A stretch of 64,000 nucleotides of DNA from Glandiceps talaboti (taxonomy: Eukaryota > Hemichordata > Enteropneusta > Spengelidae), in contig NC_135558.1 of assembly GCF_964340395.1 (NCBI RefSeq), positions 7,507,001 to 7,571,000 on the forward strand, written 5' to 3'. Both the position numbers and the translations under genes were made by a program. This document shows, piece by piece, positions 31,291-44,911 of the stretch; position 1 is the first letter of the stretch, and every line of letters starts with the position of its first letter. The notes beneath the pieces are model-generated. The model saw nothing but the letters and a program-made list of their open reading frames with translations, ran no database searches and was not told the DNA's origin.

Positions 31291-32330
31291 CTACACCAAA
31301 TCCAAGCCAATGCCAGCAGACAATCTAAAACAATGCAAGAATTACACTTTTTACACACGTTTTCATGTAATCTATTCCATTTAACACACTTAAGATAGGC
31401 TCATATTATATCAAAGTGATAGGAATCTTACCTGACTTTTTGTTTATTCAAAATACTAAAACTAGATTCCAAGATAAAATTAGCATTGTACAACTTAATG
31501 TGATTTCTCCCTCTGGATACTGTTATGTGGAATATGAACTCCTATAAATTTAAAGTTTCTTGACCTTTCACCCAGGGGACCCAACTAATGATGTGTTTAC
31601 CTGAGCTGTAACATACCACAAATACTGCTAAATGAGCTTAGAAAAGATTTGATTGACAGGGTCGTTGCAACACTTTTACCTGGCAGCCATGTTTAACTTA
31701 GTTGAAGGTCACATGAGGTGAATACGAAATGTCGTTGATTGATGCAATCTAGCTTGGAGTCATCTTTGACTTTCTATAAGGTCACACACAGTGCTCAGTG
31801 TTCACCTGATTGAATAGCGGTTTTTAAGGTTGAAGTTGCTGCCACCGGCAACACTTACATGATGATGTCACCGCTTCTACTACACACACTGTAAAATGTA
31901 GCTATGTTTGTCGATATAAACACACAAACTACAATAACATGCACTGACTATAGAATGAGTAGAAAATCGATGGCTGATCACTTGGGGTATGGATGTTAAA
32001 AGGTAATAAGATGCAAACGATACTCAGTAGACATTAAAACTAGCGTCTGTGGTATTAACTTGTCTGTAGTCAAAATCATATGTAATTGTGTCAAGATAAT
32101 CCATGTATTTTATGGAAACCCAAATTATACAGTTGTCATAGCACTCGATAATCTTTCTTACATTTATTTTTTTTTCTTTTCTTTTTTTTTGTTGTTGTTG
32201 TTGGGGGGGAGGGGAAAGGCAAATTGCATTTATTTTGTACAAAGGAAAAATCGAACTTATAGTAATATAACATTCAGCATCTAACCTGTTTGCACTTTTG
32301 CATAATTCTATTTTATAAAGAAGAAAAACT
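31291..32330. other. no gene seen
   Basis: Non-coding on both strands as far as I can tell; a T-rich tract with a GTT run lies at about 32168-32215. Confidence 0.45.
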
Positions 32331-32380
32331 ACTTACAGCCATAAAAACGTTAATCTTTTGTTTTTTATGACCGTATTAAA

Positions 32381-32513
32381 GTTGTTTTTCCCTCCATCAA
32401 TAAAACATCATTAATTTTTTCCCTTAAGAATTATGCTAAGTTCAGAAAAACTTAGCATAATTTTGAAGAGAAATGGGGAAAAAATTAATTATGTTTTATT
32501 GATGAGGAAAAAC
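32381..32513. repeat. fold-back element with about 62-bp arms
   Basis: GTTTTTCC..CATCAATAAAAC opens the left arm and AATTATGCTAAGTT ends it; the right arm is its reverse complement (AACTTAGCATAATT ... GATGAGGAAAAAC). The loop is about 6 bases. Confidence 0.8.
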
Positions 32514-32850
32514 AAATTACAGCCATAAAAACCATTACCTTTTAGTTATTTTTAAACTTGAGCATAATTTTGATAATTTTGAAGGGAAAAGAGAAAAGTA
32601 ATGAGAACAAATTATATTTTATAAATGAAGGGGAAAACGACTTACAGCCAAAAAAAAAAAAAAAAAAAAAAAAGAAGTTTTTTTTCTTTCAAAGAAAAAA
32701 TTAACAAAATTTTGAAGGGAAAAAGGGAAAATATAAAATTATGTTTCATTAATTATTGCAACTTACAGCTGTAAAAACCATTATTGTCTCCCTTTTTTTT
32801 CAACTTTAAGCATAATTTTGAAAGGATGAGAGGGAGAAAATTTATTGAGA
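32514..32850. repeat. degenerate tandem copies of the fold-back right arm
   Basis: TTTTGAAGGGAAAA..GAGA..AAATTATGTTT and ACTTACAGCCATAAAAACC recur about three more times at intervals of roughly 100-130 bases, so the arm has been amplified in tandem. Confidence 0.6.
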
Positions 32851-32989
32851 TAAGAAAATTCTGCTTTGATCTAATCAGTTTGTTATATATAAAGTAGGAT
32901 TTGTGGAGTCTGGTAATTTGTAAATTAAATGAAAACAAATCCAAGTAAATGATTTATGATTTTGTTCTAAGTACATCAAATCTTGTTAG

Positions 32990-33476
32990 GGTCATCATAT
33001 CTGGTTATTTTGTACATTCTGATGAGATTTACAACCAAAATTAGGAGAGCATACATCAAATCTGGTTATTTTGTACATTGAGATTTACAACCAAAATTAA
33101 GAGAGAGCATACATTTTCAGTCATCAAATCTGGTTATTTTTTACATTCTGATGAGATTTACAACCAAAATTAAGAGAGTATACAGTTTCAGTCATCAAAT
33201 CTGGTTATTTTGCACATTCTGATGAGGTTTACAACCAAAATTAAGAGAGTATACAGTTTCAGTCATCAAATCTGGTTATTTTGTACATTCTGATGAGATT
33301 TACAACCAAAATTAAGAGAGTATACAGTTTCAGTCATCAAATCTGGTTATTTTGTACATTCTGATGAGATTTACAACCAAAATTAAGAGAGTATACAGTT
33401 TCAGTCATCAAATCTGGTTATTTTGTACATTCTGATGAGATTTACAACCAAAATTAAGAGAGTATACAGTTTCAGT
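32990..33476. repeat. 71-bp minisatellite, about 7 copies
   Basis: Unit: TCATCAAATCTGGTTATTTT, then GTACATTCTGATGAGATTTAC and AACCAAAATTAAGAGAGTAT. The first two copies are partly deleted; later copies are near-identical. Confidence 0.93.
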
Positions 33477-33765
33477 TAGGCAATGGGATGATTTTTAACG
33501 TCTCACACATTGTTATGAATTGCACATCAAAATACAGACATTAATAGCATACAAGCCTATAAAATGACACATTTTATCTCAGTGAACACAAATCAACATC
33601 ACTGTCAGATGAGACATGGAAGATGCAAACATAAATCGGTTTTATATTTTTATTATTCACAGTGAGATAAAATATTTTTTTTTCAGTGTCATCTTCATCA
33701 GATTGTAATAGACATTCAGTGTATTTCAATTTTATGACTATATATATAAACCAGAGTACATTCAC

Positions 33766-33837
33766 CTGGCTAGGAACTCTAGGAAGAGGTACGCCGATCA
33801 CGACTTCTCCTTTTCCTGATACAACATTTTTACAAGA
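33766..33837 (-). CDS. candidate minus-strand exon, product unknown
   Basis: 72 bases, phase 0 at both ends: SCKNVVSGKGEVVIGVPLPR followed by VPSQ, with donor GTGAAT. It would follow in phase after the exon at 33926-34101. It may belong to the GPSM transcript or to another minus-strand gene; no family was recognised. Confidence 0.27.
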
Positions 33838-33925
33838 CTTAGATGTCATAGAAAACATTCATTAAATAGTAATAGACATAGTCAGAATAGTTTGATTTTG
33901 TTATTAAGACAAAGAATTCAACCAC

Positions 33926-34101
33926 CTGCCAACAACATTTTGCCAGTTCTGGTTGCCTAGCAACACAGCAGACAACCAGATAACTTTCCCATGCCTGCCA
34001 ATCACATCTAACAGATGATGCATTACTTGCAGGCATTAGTTGTATGACCACAATATGTGTATTAGAGTCTCTGAGGCTGTCTAAGACTGCTGTCTGTCGG
34101 C
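33926..34101 (-). CDS. candidate minus-strand exon, product unknown
   Basis: 58 open codons, phase 1 in and 0 out. Begins RQTAVLDSLRDSNTHIVVIQ and ends QPELAKCCWQ before GTGGTT. It is compatible in phase with the exons at 40511-40701 and 33766-33837. The acceptor is weak in pyrimidines. Confidence 0.28.
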
Positions 34102-34424
34102 CTACAGTACTAGACATTGTAATTGTGGCGGGACTCTGATGATACGATGCCTTTCAAGTGACTTGTACAGCTACATAGTATAAAATTACATAATTACAGG
34201 TACTCTACATCTGACCTTTTACCATTCTGCATACATACATAGCTTAGACTTTGGTGTAATATGCTAAATGTTGCAAAACCTAAAACTAGCCAAACAGAAA
34301 GTGCCTGTCTGTATTGCTTAGTCTGCAATCATTCTTTCTCTCTTCATAAACAATTTCTTTCAAAATGTAACTTGTGTAACAAGTAGTAAATATCTTTCTT
34401 TTAAACGTTTTCCTTTGAAGAGAG

Positions 34425-34640
34425 AAGGAAATATGAGTGACATAAGGGGTCTTGTAAATATGAGTGACATAAGGGGCTTTGTAAATACAAATCTGGGAAA
34501 TACGAGTGAAATAAGGGGCCTTGCAACCATGACCCTAGGAAATGCATCACATAAGGGAACCTTTTATTGAAATACAAATCAGTGAGGTAAAACTGACTTA
34601 AGGGGCCTTGTAAATCAACCTGCAAATATGACATCAAATA
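34425..34640. repeat. degenerate ~40-bp tandem repeat
   Basis: GAGTGACATAAGGGGTCTTG-type units recur about five times (34433, 34463, 34502, 34540, 34590) with growing divergence. Confidence 0.65.
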
Positions 34641-35451
34641 TCTATTGAAATTAAACATGAATCAATTTATGATGTGGACCCTCTATGTTGATTGTAATAA
34701 TTAAGAGGGGGGGGGGGTCTGGCAAAACTTGCATCAATTTCCATACCTTGCAGTTCTACTGTAATTTTAGAGGGGAACCCTAGTAAACAACCTGGGGACT
34801 TGGTTAGGTTTTAACTACTTATTGCCATTAAAAATTATACTGTGATACCCACAGGAAGTCGCCTGAAATTGTACTGGTCTTGTATGTTAATGTTCGATAC
34901 ATGGCTGATTGCAAAGCACTCTTTATAGTCCGGTGTATATGTGGTACAAACGTAAACCTGTCCTGCCCGAGGTTATCAAAGTACGGAGCCAGAAGCTAGC
35001 ACCTGAGAAAGGAGACTTTAATGTATCATTACTAATAACAACATTTATGATGTACAACAACCATTGTCAACATGCAAATCTTGAATGCAATAATTTCTTG
35101 ACCTGAGATTTGAAAATAAGTTATACATTATATCAGCAGATATTATTAAATGTTATTATTTCAATTTGGACATTAAAAAGGGACTTGCAAGCTGACTGCA
35201 GTGATGTGTGCAAATATTGTCATGTATATTAAAGTACTTAAAAGAAGTACAGCAACATCTATATGCCTAAGGCAAACTTACATCTATGAAATATCAAATA
35301 TGAAAAAGTTGAATCTAGGTCAGATTGTAAATACTACTCTCTCTATTTCTAGTATTGTAGTTATATATCTGAAATTGAATTTCTAAAAAAAAAAAGAGAA
35401 CAAAAATGGCTGATTTTATTTGAACTGCATTTTTTATGATTTAGGGGACTA

Positions 35452-35720
35452 AGAAAAGTCATTTTCACCAATCCTGTATTTGACAATATTTCTAAATTTA
35501 ATAGTTTGACTGAAAAGGAAGTAAAGTCATTTTCACCAATCTTGCATCATATGACCAAGCTATTAATGGCATTATAAAATTTGACCTACCTAAAATAACA
35601 TACATTTGACAAATTTGGCTGAAAAGCAAAGTCATTTTTTTTACCAGTCCTGCATCGTGCAACCTATCTACATGCACAGTAGTATGATAAAAGTCAGCAA
35701 ATCTGACTGAGATGAGACTG
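35452..35720. repeat. degenerate tandem repeat
   Basis: AAAGTCATTTTCACCAATCNTG occurs at about 35455 and 35524 and in decayed form at 35630, each with TTTGACTGAAAAG-like sequence nearby. Confidence 0.5.
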
Positions 35721-36277
35721 ATGAGAATTTTGCAACGAGCATACACAATTTTGATACACACTTTTAAAAAATGACAACATTCTTTAACTCTCAGTTACAT
35801 GCAACATATTTTGAAGAATAACCCAATTTTCTTGTAAAATTTCCTGTGACATTTTTAGGTGTGATGTCAGAAACAAAGAAAATTTCAATATAACAGAGTT
35901 ATTATGGCTCTTTGATTTGTATCTAAAAGAGAGGGGACAAAAAAACTTACTACATTTACTGCCAGGATGATTGATCATTAAAATTGAATTTCTCCAGGAG
36001 GGGTGTCTTACAAACAGCTAGTAGGCTAGTATGAGTAATGTACACAAACAGTGCTACCTACAAATGCTACCAATGTCTTCATCATTATGGTCACGATGGC
36101 AGCTAGATTTATTCTGTCAGTCAGGTAATATAGAGAGCTGTCATGCTGTGCTATAGATGAAATTTCTTACATACAGACATGAATTACCTAGGCCGCTGCA
36201 ACAGTGTGTGTGTGTGCCATTAAGGGTTTGAAATAGGACAGACTCTAACATACAGTTTCAAATTCATTAAATTTTTC

Positions 36278-36408
36278 CTTGGAGTCTGTTAGAATTACAA
36301 AGATACAAAAAACTCAACGTTCTTGGAGTCTGTTAGAATTACAAAGATACAAAAATCTCAACGTTCTTGGAGTCTGTTAGAATTACAAAGATACAAAAGA
36401 CACAATGT
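36278..36408. repeat. 44-bp tandem repeat, three copies
   Basis: CTTGGAGTCTGTTAGAATTA followed by CAAAGATACAAAA, three times in direct succession; the third copy diverges at its end. Confidence 0.9.
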
Positions 36409-36604
36409 TGTTTATACAGCTAACAGCAAGTGGTTCCATCTTGGTTGAGTTCACTGAGCAACGTTTTAGTACCCTGGCAGAGTATACACAATTCGCCTTA
36501 TCTTTAGCATAGCATACCTTTTTAGTAGTAAATTTAGTCAGAAAACCTCCCAGGGGGATTTGACATACTTTAAGCTGTAGCAGCTATAAATGGAGCACCT
36601 TTGG

Positions 36605-36660
36605 GATGGTGGTGGTGGTGGTGATGATGGTGGTGTTGGGAGTGGGGGTGGGGGAGGGGC
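36605..36660 (+). repeat. GGT-rich tract
   Basis: GGT/GAT triplets pass into GGGGGTGGGGGAGGGG. Microsatellite with quadruplex potential. Confidence 0.6.
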
Positions 36661-37548
36661 AGTTTGTTACATATAATGACTTTATCTTGATGTTGTACAT
36701 TCTGAGTGAAGTACATTGGATCACCTGAAGATAAACTGATAAGTGTTGAATTTTACAACATTATGAACATTATAAATATGAATGCCATCATTCATCATGT
36801 ATACATTACTTGTGATACACATTATAGGTGGCTTTCTTCAAAGTAGTGTATGTACAACAACACACATCAAGTTATCTATCGGTGATTCTGGATACTTTAC
36901 GATGTATTACAACATCAAGAGTAAAAGCACTGTATGGTTAGGGGGTTATACAACAAAACTGCTCCTAAAAATGCTCCAGTTGTAGTTATCAGTGACAGCT
37001 TTTAATACATCCACATGATCTGTATAAACATTTATCTCAGAGTCAACGACAGGAAATGCCAGGCAATCAATTGGTACTTTAGTTGCCTCTCGTATACAAA
37101 CTACCTTTTCGGACCTGATTAAATAAAAGACTTAGTTCAAAATTTTATAAAAATGATCACTTTTGGCACTTTAATCTATCCTACTATTCTATCAAAATTT
37201 GGTAAAAAAACATTTTTCTCCCTACAATGTAGTCTGTAATTCCTCAGATTCTGACAACCATGTTAAATTTACTACAATTGTGAGTTTTGGCAACGTTCCA
37301 TTTTAGTTATCATTTCGTGTAAACATTATAAATCAAAGAGATCTAATCCTCAAGTCCACAAAAATATTTCATGATTTTATGACTATGATAATTGATATAA
37401 TTATATTTAATAGCATATTTATGTCATAAAAAACGATTTATTTAATCTTGAGATTAAAAGCCATTAAGTTGGAAACCATGAAATCGTTTTCCTATTAACC
37501 TCTCCAGTGTTGTGTAGGAGTGTGGTCAGCAGCTGTCGCCACGGTGAT

Positions 37549-37692
<144 letters not shown>

Positions 37693-39004
37693 CGTGTACA
37701 AAGCACAGGGTAGGTTTATACCATCTAACATAACGTCCTTGTAAAATGTAATGCTTCCCATTATGCTAATAGAAACATCCCTACTTCTCAAAATTATTAT
37801 CGCGCAAGTACATTTTATAATGACTCCATCATTCCTACTATAATGTTTAGTGTCTCTGATAAAAAATAAGATACAAACCTGAAAATAATGGCACATGCTA
37901 GAACAATATCACCAGCTGTTTGTGTCATTCCAAAGTTTGCAGCTGTGGATGATGTGATGAAGGGCAATCAAGGACAAGCCTGTATTCTTTGCCTATCCTA
38001 GGGAGTCCAATCACCTGACCTCAAACCTCAAACCACCTGGTCTTATGTTTGATTGCTAATCCAGGGATGGGAATGTTGCAATTTTTTGTTTTTTTTATAG
38101 GTTTTTTTTCAGACATACTGACTTCACAGTAAATCTTTATACATATATTTTTCTCAAATGTGATCTACATAATTTGATTCAAACACTGCATATAAATTGA
38201 GATTTTTTTTTTATAAGAAAAAAATTTATAATTTCAATTGAATAATGTAACAGTTTTAGTGCTTTGTTTTGTGTTGACCTCATTTTAATAAGGACAGAGC
38301 GTTTATCGCACGTTCAGTTGTGGTTGGCACTCTGATAGTCTACGCTACTCATACTTCAGCAAATATCTCAACACCACTCATGAATACGTTTTACAGTCTA
38401 AGAGAGATAACACTGAAGTGGAGGAGAAATTTTGGTACTGCTGAAGCAGATAATAAAGAGAGCTGCAAAACAGCAAAAAAACCATACAGTGCACAAGAAT
38501 ATAGTATTGCATAGCATGATATAAACACTACATGCAAATCACATATGGTACATATACCATGATGCATAGCTGAGAATTCATGTATAGCTCAGTTAAAGCA
38601 AATGAGGAACACCGTTTTTCACTTTTTCTTACTCAGATTCTGAGCAGTCAGGTGCGGCTGACTAATCATGCAAGACATAGCTATAGGCTAAAGACTCACT
38701 ATGAATCACATACTGCCTCATTCTATACACCTGCACGGTTACGGACAGTGAGAAGCTAGATTGTATAAACAAATTTATGAGCTTCAGGCAGGTACCAAAT
38801 GAACAGAATTTTTACAACCTCTAACACATTACCGGTACTGTATACAGCGTTGTGGATTTTCTTGCCAACTTTAATATAGTATGACAGACTTTTATATTAT
38901 TCTACTCACATACACCTTCTTATTATCAAACGCATCAGTCTAGATGTGTGTGGGTTGAGTGTCCAGATGTTCTACCTTTGTTGGAGTGTGCCTCCCATGT
39001 GACA

Positions 39005-39445
39005 AACTCCACATCCCATTTTAGACCAATTTTGGTCAAAACTCTATTCTCCATTTTATCCCTATTTGTTTTGCTTCAAAATTCTATACTCCTGTGATGA
39101 TTTTATCCCTATTACGGTCAAAACTCTACATCCCATTATAGACCTATTTTGGTCAAAACTCTATACCCAAAACTCTACACCCCATTATTGACTTATTTTG
39201 GTCAAAACTCTACACCCCATTATAGACTTATTTTGGTCAAAACTCTACACCCCATTATAGACTTATTTTGGTCAAAACTCTACACCCCATTATAGACTTA
39301 TTTTGGTCAAAACTCTGCACCCCATTATAGACTTATTTTGGTCAAAACTCTGCACCCCATTATAGACTTATTTTGGTCAAAACTCTACACCCCATAGACT
39401 TATTTTGGTCAAAATTCTACACCCCATAGACTTATTTTGGTCAAC
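39005..39445. repeat. 35-bp minisatellite, about 12 copies
   Basis: Unit: TATTTTGGTCAAAACTCTAC followed by ACCCCATTATAGACT. Outer copies are degenerate; the last two lack TTA. Confidence 0.93.
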
Positions 39446-40238
39446 ATAATTAGAAACAGAGTAAGAGTAGGCCCTATTTTAGATGCTTTCATCTGAAAAT
39501 ACATACCACTATTGAGACCAATATGGGTGGAAAAACACCACAAAAGAACAGTTTGCCTATGTAGTAACATATCTGAGTATCACCTAGGGGTATGAACTAA
39601 AATTGTTAGATTTGGTCTCATGTCGGGTGGACTGGAATTGCACAGTACGATACATGATTTCTTTACTGCTTTCCAAAAGTTACTAGAGAATACAGTACTT
39701 GAGATATTATTTCTGCATATTGAAATTCTAATCACCTATTCATTGATGCATGTTATTCAATATGTACCATCTGGGTTTTTGTTATGACTGGCCTCTGTGT
39801 ACTGATAAGGATGTACAATGTATTACGTGGTTAATACATCATCGGGCAATTGTACAATAAATACAGAACAATATGATAATACAGACTCACTGCAGGAAAA
39901 TATTTTTACTATTGAAAAAAAAAATGTTCAAAAACAGCTGTTTTTGATGTACAATAAAAATTTACAGAACATAACGTGATGTGTTTTGATGCTAACAATG
40001 TCAAAATGATGAGTTTTGTGACAAAAATGAGTTATGATGAGGTATGAGCAACTCCAATACAGAAGACTTGTCTATTGAAATAATTCAATATCTCAAAATA
40101 AGCAATCGAAGAGATGAAAGTACACAACCCCTTTATTGAATTATGCTGCAAAAATATTAAATTCACTAGTAGCTATTTTCAACCGCAGAACATCCGGTTA
40201 TTACACTTTGATGAAAACATGTAAAGTCCCCCTATTAC

Positions 40239-40380
40239 CTTTAAGATACAAATTCGAAAATTAATCGTACCATCGATCATTTTCGCGAGAACGATGCTCT
40301 GTGAAGATTGTTGCAAAGAATTAGCGCAAATTGAAGGTACTGGGTGGAATTGACTTTCACCGCAGCTGGGTTTGTTTTCC
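40239..40380 (-). CDS. candidate minus-strand exon with two open frames
   Basis: A CTGCAG acceptor and GTAATA donor bracket 142 bases. One frame is open throughout (ENKPSCGESQFHPVPSICAN...). The frame in phase with the exon at 40511-40701 reads KTNPAAVKVNSTQYLQFALI, then LCNNLHRASFSRK and a stop at about 40276. It is unclear which is real, if either. Confidence 0.22.
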
Positions 40381-40510
40381 CTGCAGTCATTCTAGCCGAG
40401 TAGAAATGTATAGTAAGCACTCTGAAAGAATACATGAAGAGGTTCGCATTGTTTCTTAATTTAGCCAGTCATGAAAAATACCACTCAAATTTTAACCTTA
40501 TTTCACTTAC

Positions 40511-40701
40511 TGTCTTCTCTTTCATGTGTGTTTTGTTTGTGAGAATTACGATACAGGGCTTGACTAAAGCAAAGTGCTACATTGATTGAAATCACTCTAG
40601 CACTTCTCTGCTCACAACTAAAGCCTTGATAACAAAGTGAGAAATGGTTTGTATCAACTATAATAAGCAATTCACTTCCATCACTTTGTAAATGCAAAGA
40701 C
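40511..40701 (-). CDS. candidate minus-strand exon, product unknown
   Basis: A good pyrimidine-rich acceptor (TTTCCTCTGTTTAAG) and donor GTAAGT bracket 63 codons. It begins SLHLQSDGSELLIIVDTNHF and later has VISINVALCFSQALYRNSH. The ELLIIVDTN strand resembles the first strand of a Rossmann or vWA-type fold, but I cannot name a family. Phase 2 in, 1 out. Confidence 0.35.
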
Positions 40702-41754
40702 CTTAAACAGAGGAAATGACTAGACTACACAACAATACTTGGTGACCAGATTAACTAGGCCACGAACTTGTCTTGAATATTTAATAGTTTATGACTGACA
40801 CGACAATGAATTAATTGACACAATTCCACTGTATTTTGTGTTAATTTTATCTAAACTACATTCCAACATACAAAAGAATTTATAACCAAAAATATTTCAA
40901 AGCTTTCCTTCCTTGATGTCCAAATATTACATATTTATTAAATTTTAGTTGTATGAACTGACTTTTGCTAAAAAACTCTAAAGTTATAAAAGTCAAAATT
41001 CACCCTCTAAGGATTCCTGTTATATATTGTATTATATAATATTTTTATATTTTAATAATTTATAATATTGTATGTCTTCCTTGTGAAATCGTAAAATCTT
41101 CGCACAAACCTGAGACAAAGAGTTGATGCTGTAATTTGCAAAATTTTGAGGGAGCTAGATTTTGTCTGGCATAGTAAGCTACATAAAATGACGTTTATAC
41201 CAAACCACTGGAATTTCACAATGTCATGAAACAAATACTTCGTAAAAATTTTGTGGCAAAACATTATGTTGTGAAAAAATTTTGAGAAAATTTCAAATAT
41301 GGTATAAACATGTCTTGAATTTTAAAACTTAGGAAGATAAACTGTTGTTGTTCTATACACCATGTATGACACCATGACAATTTAACTTTTTCAGTTTAAA
41401 ATTTCCATTTCTGAAAAAAAAGATTGACACATAGCTATTTTTGAGTATAAATATTACCTTTAGCATTTTACAAACAATGGGACAGTCCTGCCTGCTAGTA
41501 GTGTATCCTGTCCGGTTGTCATAGTCGTGTGTATTCATTTCATGCATCACTGCCAGCACACGCTACTCTACAGTCAAATTTCTCATGCATGATAATCATA
41601 TCCTGCTAGTTGCTAACGAACTGACAAGAACACTGCATGTCGTTTCTATCCCTTTAATTTTTTTCTCTCTTTTGTTCAGAGTAAATCAAGTGTCGCTTTT
41701 CATCTTGGCGCAGATATTATTGTTCTAACTTTTTATGGTCATGTCTAACTTTAA

Positions 41755-41835
41755 AACCTGTAGGCTGAAACCTATTAAAAAGTACATGTGTACTTTCCCT
41801 CCAAAAATAAGACAACAAAATTCTTTTTTGGTCTA
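41755..41835. repeat. direct repeat copy, partner at 42634-42722
   Basis: AACCTGTAGGCTGAAACCTA, then ACATGTGTACTTTCCC and CCAAAAATAAGACAACAAAA recur 880 bases downstream; the downstream copy carries a 16-base insertion in the middle. Confidence 0.7.
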
Positions 41836-43054
41836 TAGAGAACAAGGTTTGTAATTTAAAATTCGTGACATGTACTTTTTTGATAAAATAACTTAATCAA
41901 AGATATTACTTAATTTATTTGTTCTAATTGTAACGGTCATTCCTTTAGTTGGCAGACAGTAAGATTAATAAATTATCTGAAATTTGCAACATGCACTTTT
42001 TTTCATAAAATATTTCTCAAATCATACTTTTTTCTAGGCTGCCCAGAATTTTATTCTGGCTAGCTGTGTTATTTTTGTCTTTTTAAAACAAAGCCATCAT
42101 TGCTGCAAACAAGTTTGGAGGTTTTTAAGACGAGGAGAAAATTTAGTTCCTTTTCATTATAACTGATTGTCTATTATTCAAAAGTTATGTCTTCCAACAG
42201 AGGTAGAAATTCAATGTGTAGTCAAAATCACTGAATCTCATGACCAATGATTCATGGTTATTGTTATTTGTGAATTACATCGTCCTAAACCACACCCCCT
42301 TTTACAGGACCGTCCAAGATGCACCGCCAAGAAGTGTTATTTCGCAGTGTCACTGATGAAAAAAACAGCTCTGGTTTGCGAGAATGATGGTTTAGGAAAT
42401 ACGAAAACTTGTGATCATCCGTAAAAAGCAATTGAATTTTAGAATGTCTTCATCTTTGATCTTATTCTTTCACTAATTGTTTGACAATAAGGACACAGCT
42501 TGTGAATGACTCTACAATTCATAGTGACCTAATGACTACAAATGGTGCTCTAAAATAACTTATTCCTTTCAATAGTTCATATCTGAGATCAATGATCATG
42601 CCTTTTTTTGTACTGCAAGATATTGTGCACAAAAACCTGCAGGCTGAAACCTACTTTTAGCTTTCACAGTATTCTGTACATGTGTACTTTCCCGCCAAAA
42701 ATAAGACAACAAAATTCTTGTTTTCTGTAGTTTTTATACAGATCTCAACTTTATTTTAGACCACAATCATGGAAAAAATTGTTGTGTTTATAGTGAGGTC
42801 AAAATTTTGGTTTCAAATTATCATATTTTCCATGAAAAAGAAAAAATAGTATTGATGTTTTAAGCATGTTTAATTCCTGAAATGGTTAGCAAGACACAAG
42901 ATTTTTGCTTGCCTGACTGACTTATTTGCTTGTCATCAAAGCATTACCAGGTTACCTGCTCATCAAGAGCTCTTAACAATAACAAACCCTGCCTAGAAAC
43001 CTCTTGGTTGCTAGGCAACAATGACAATGACGTATTGGATAAAACTGCAGGATG

Positions 43055-43420
43055 AATTTTGTCTGAAGGGATATTTCAAGTTCAACTCACTGAGTTTTAT
43101 CAGTTTTGATATTTCAATTTCAACTCGAGTAAAATGTTGATTATGTTGGATATTTCAAGTTCAACTTCAAGATTATGCTAGCGGGATATGTCACTTCAAC
43201 TCCATGGTTGACATTTGAATTTGTCTCAAAGGATATTTCAAGTTCAACTCGGTTAGATTTTGTTGGAAGGGATATTTCAAAGCCAACTCAGATCCATTTC
43301 AAGCCTTACAAGGACAAAATGTAAACTTGACCAGATAGGAAAATCCAACTCAGGTAGATCACATCCTAAAATGACATGTCCTCCAAGTTCAACCTGTAAA
43401 TGATTTTTTACCAGCTAGAC
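43055..43420. repeat. degenerate tandem repeat
   Basis: GATATTTCAAGTTCAACTC or variants occur at about 43071, 43113, 43160, 43186, 43228 and 43269; spacing 25-47 bases. Confidence 0.6.
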
Positions 43421-44750
43421 TATGTTAATGACAACACTTGTAGCCTTTAACAGCTAGGACGCCAGTACTTCAAATTCAGCTACAGCGACTCTTGGCTGAT
43501 AGGTTGATAGGTATTTTGCATTTAGCTGAGCAAGGTTTTGTTAGAAATGATTTTTCAATATAAAATTACATAATTATTACACAGATCTTGTTAAAATAGA
43601 CACTATCACTTCTGGTAGATATGGTCAGATAAATTACTTTTTATTATAAAAGCTTACCTCACATACCTTTTTTACTACATGGAATATATTGAGTTCAACA
43701 TTTTTCCTGGAAAAATTTAAGGTTTCCAATAAATTATTTTCAACACATAGAACTTGAATGTGAAAGATAAAAATTTACACAAAAATATCCAAATTTAACA
43801 CAAAACTGCAAAAATTTAATCAACAAAAGTCTGAATTTTAATCTATAAAACTTAGAAAAAGATTTAAAAGAATACTACGTATAGTAAAAATATAATGTGG
43901 TAGTGAAATAAGTACAAAAATGGCTTGAGTCTTCAGCTAGTTTTGCACCTATAAAAAAGCAAGATTTTTTCAAAAGATTTTACTTGAAAAGTATGACTTA
44001 GCTATTAAAACTTCAAAAAGTCAATGATAAAAACAACAATTTTTTGAATAATAGAAAGTATGTACAAACTGTATATTCCCTAACCATTAAAGGGGCACAA
44101 GCTGTCTCTATATATATTTGGGTGAGATTTATACTACGTATTTAAAAGTCACTCTAAGTATTCTACTTACTAATTAAAAGCATACTTAACCATCACTTTC
44201 AACTGACCGAACGCAAACCAGATATTATGATATAACATACAAATGATCCGGTTGCGTAATTTTTAATACATATCAAAAAATGTTGAGGAAGCCATACTAC
44301 GCAATCAACTGTTCTAACAATACCAGAAGACAATTATAATGTCATAGAAGGTATGCATTGACATTAACATTATACTAGTCTAAGAATAGTTTAATCAAGG
44401 TTTTATGTAAATATTTTCACTTGAGTAAAAAAGGTTTATAAACTCAGTTTGTGCCACCTTAATTCATCAAAAGCTGATCCACTTTTAAAACAGCAAACAA
44501 ATGATAACTCCATTTATGACAAACGTTTTAAGTGCTTACACCCACTCACAATACCCTAACTACATGTACATGTATGCTATGATTTGCACAGTGAACAATT
44601 TAAACCAAACATTTAAAAAAAAAATATTCCTAACGACCTACACCATCGTTCATTATACTGTCATGTAATATGTACACAGTTGATACAGTTATAACGTACT
44701 GGAAGTGAATTCTCTTTAATATCCCACAGGTAGGTACACTTTAACAACTA

Positions 44751-44911
44751 TCATTCATCTCCTTCTAAAATTACAACTCTCACATTGTTCATGTCAGCCA
44801 TGGTAAATACTTCAAGTAATCCATGTGCAGCTGAATAGACAAAGTTCTTGGAGTTCACAGCTAAATTGATGATGTTTTTGGTGTCATTGCGTATATGTTT
44901 CAAATTTGAAA
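44751..44911 (-). CDS. candidate terminal exon, helical or ARM-like segment
   Basis: Open for 52 codons with coding-like codon bias: SNLKHIRNDTKNIINLAVNS, KNFVYSAAHGLLEVFTMADM, then NNVRVVILEGDE and TGA. The NIINLAVNS...GLLEVF pattern resembles an armadillo-type helix pair, although a propeller blade was also considered. Phase 1 in, compatible with the candidate exon at 51497-51585. Diverged relatives lie at about 45.1 and 46.4 kb. Confidence 0.32.

Noticed and set aside
41459-41530. Minus-strand 5' exon (HDYDNRTGYTTSRQDCPIV) before the 40.6-kb candidate
   Set aside because: It ends in phase 0 at GTAATA while the next candidate needs phase 2; no consistent join was found.
44751-44911. LDL-receptor class B (YWTD) propeller repeat
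   Set aside because: The INLAVNS...VYSA..GLLEV spacing is suggestive, but the YWTD core is absent and a helical repeat fits as well; left unassigned.
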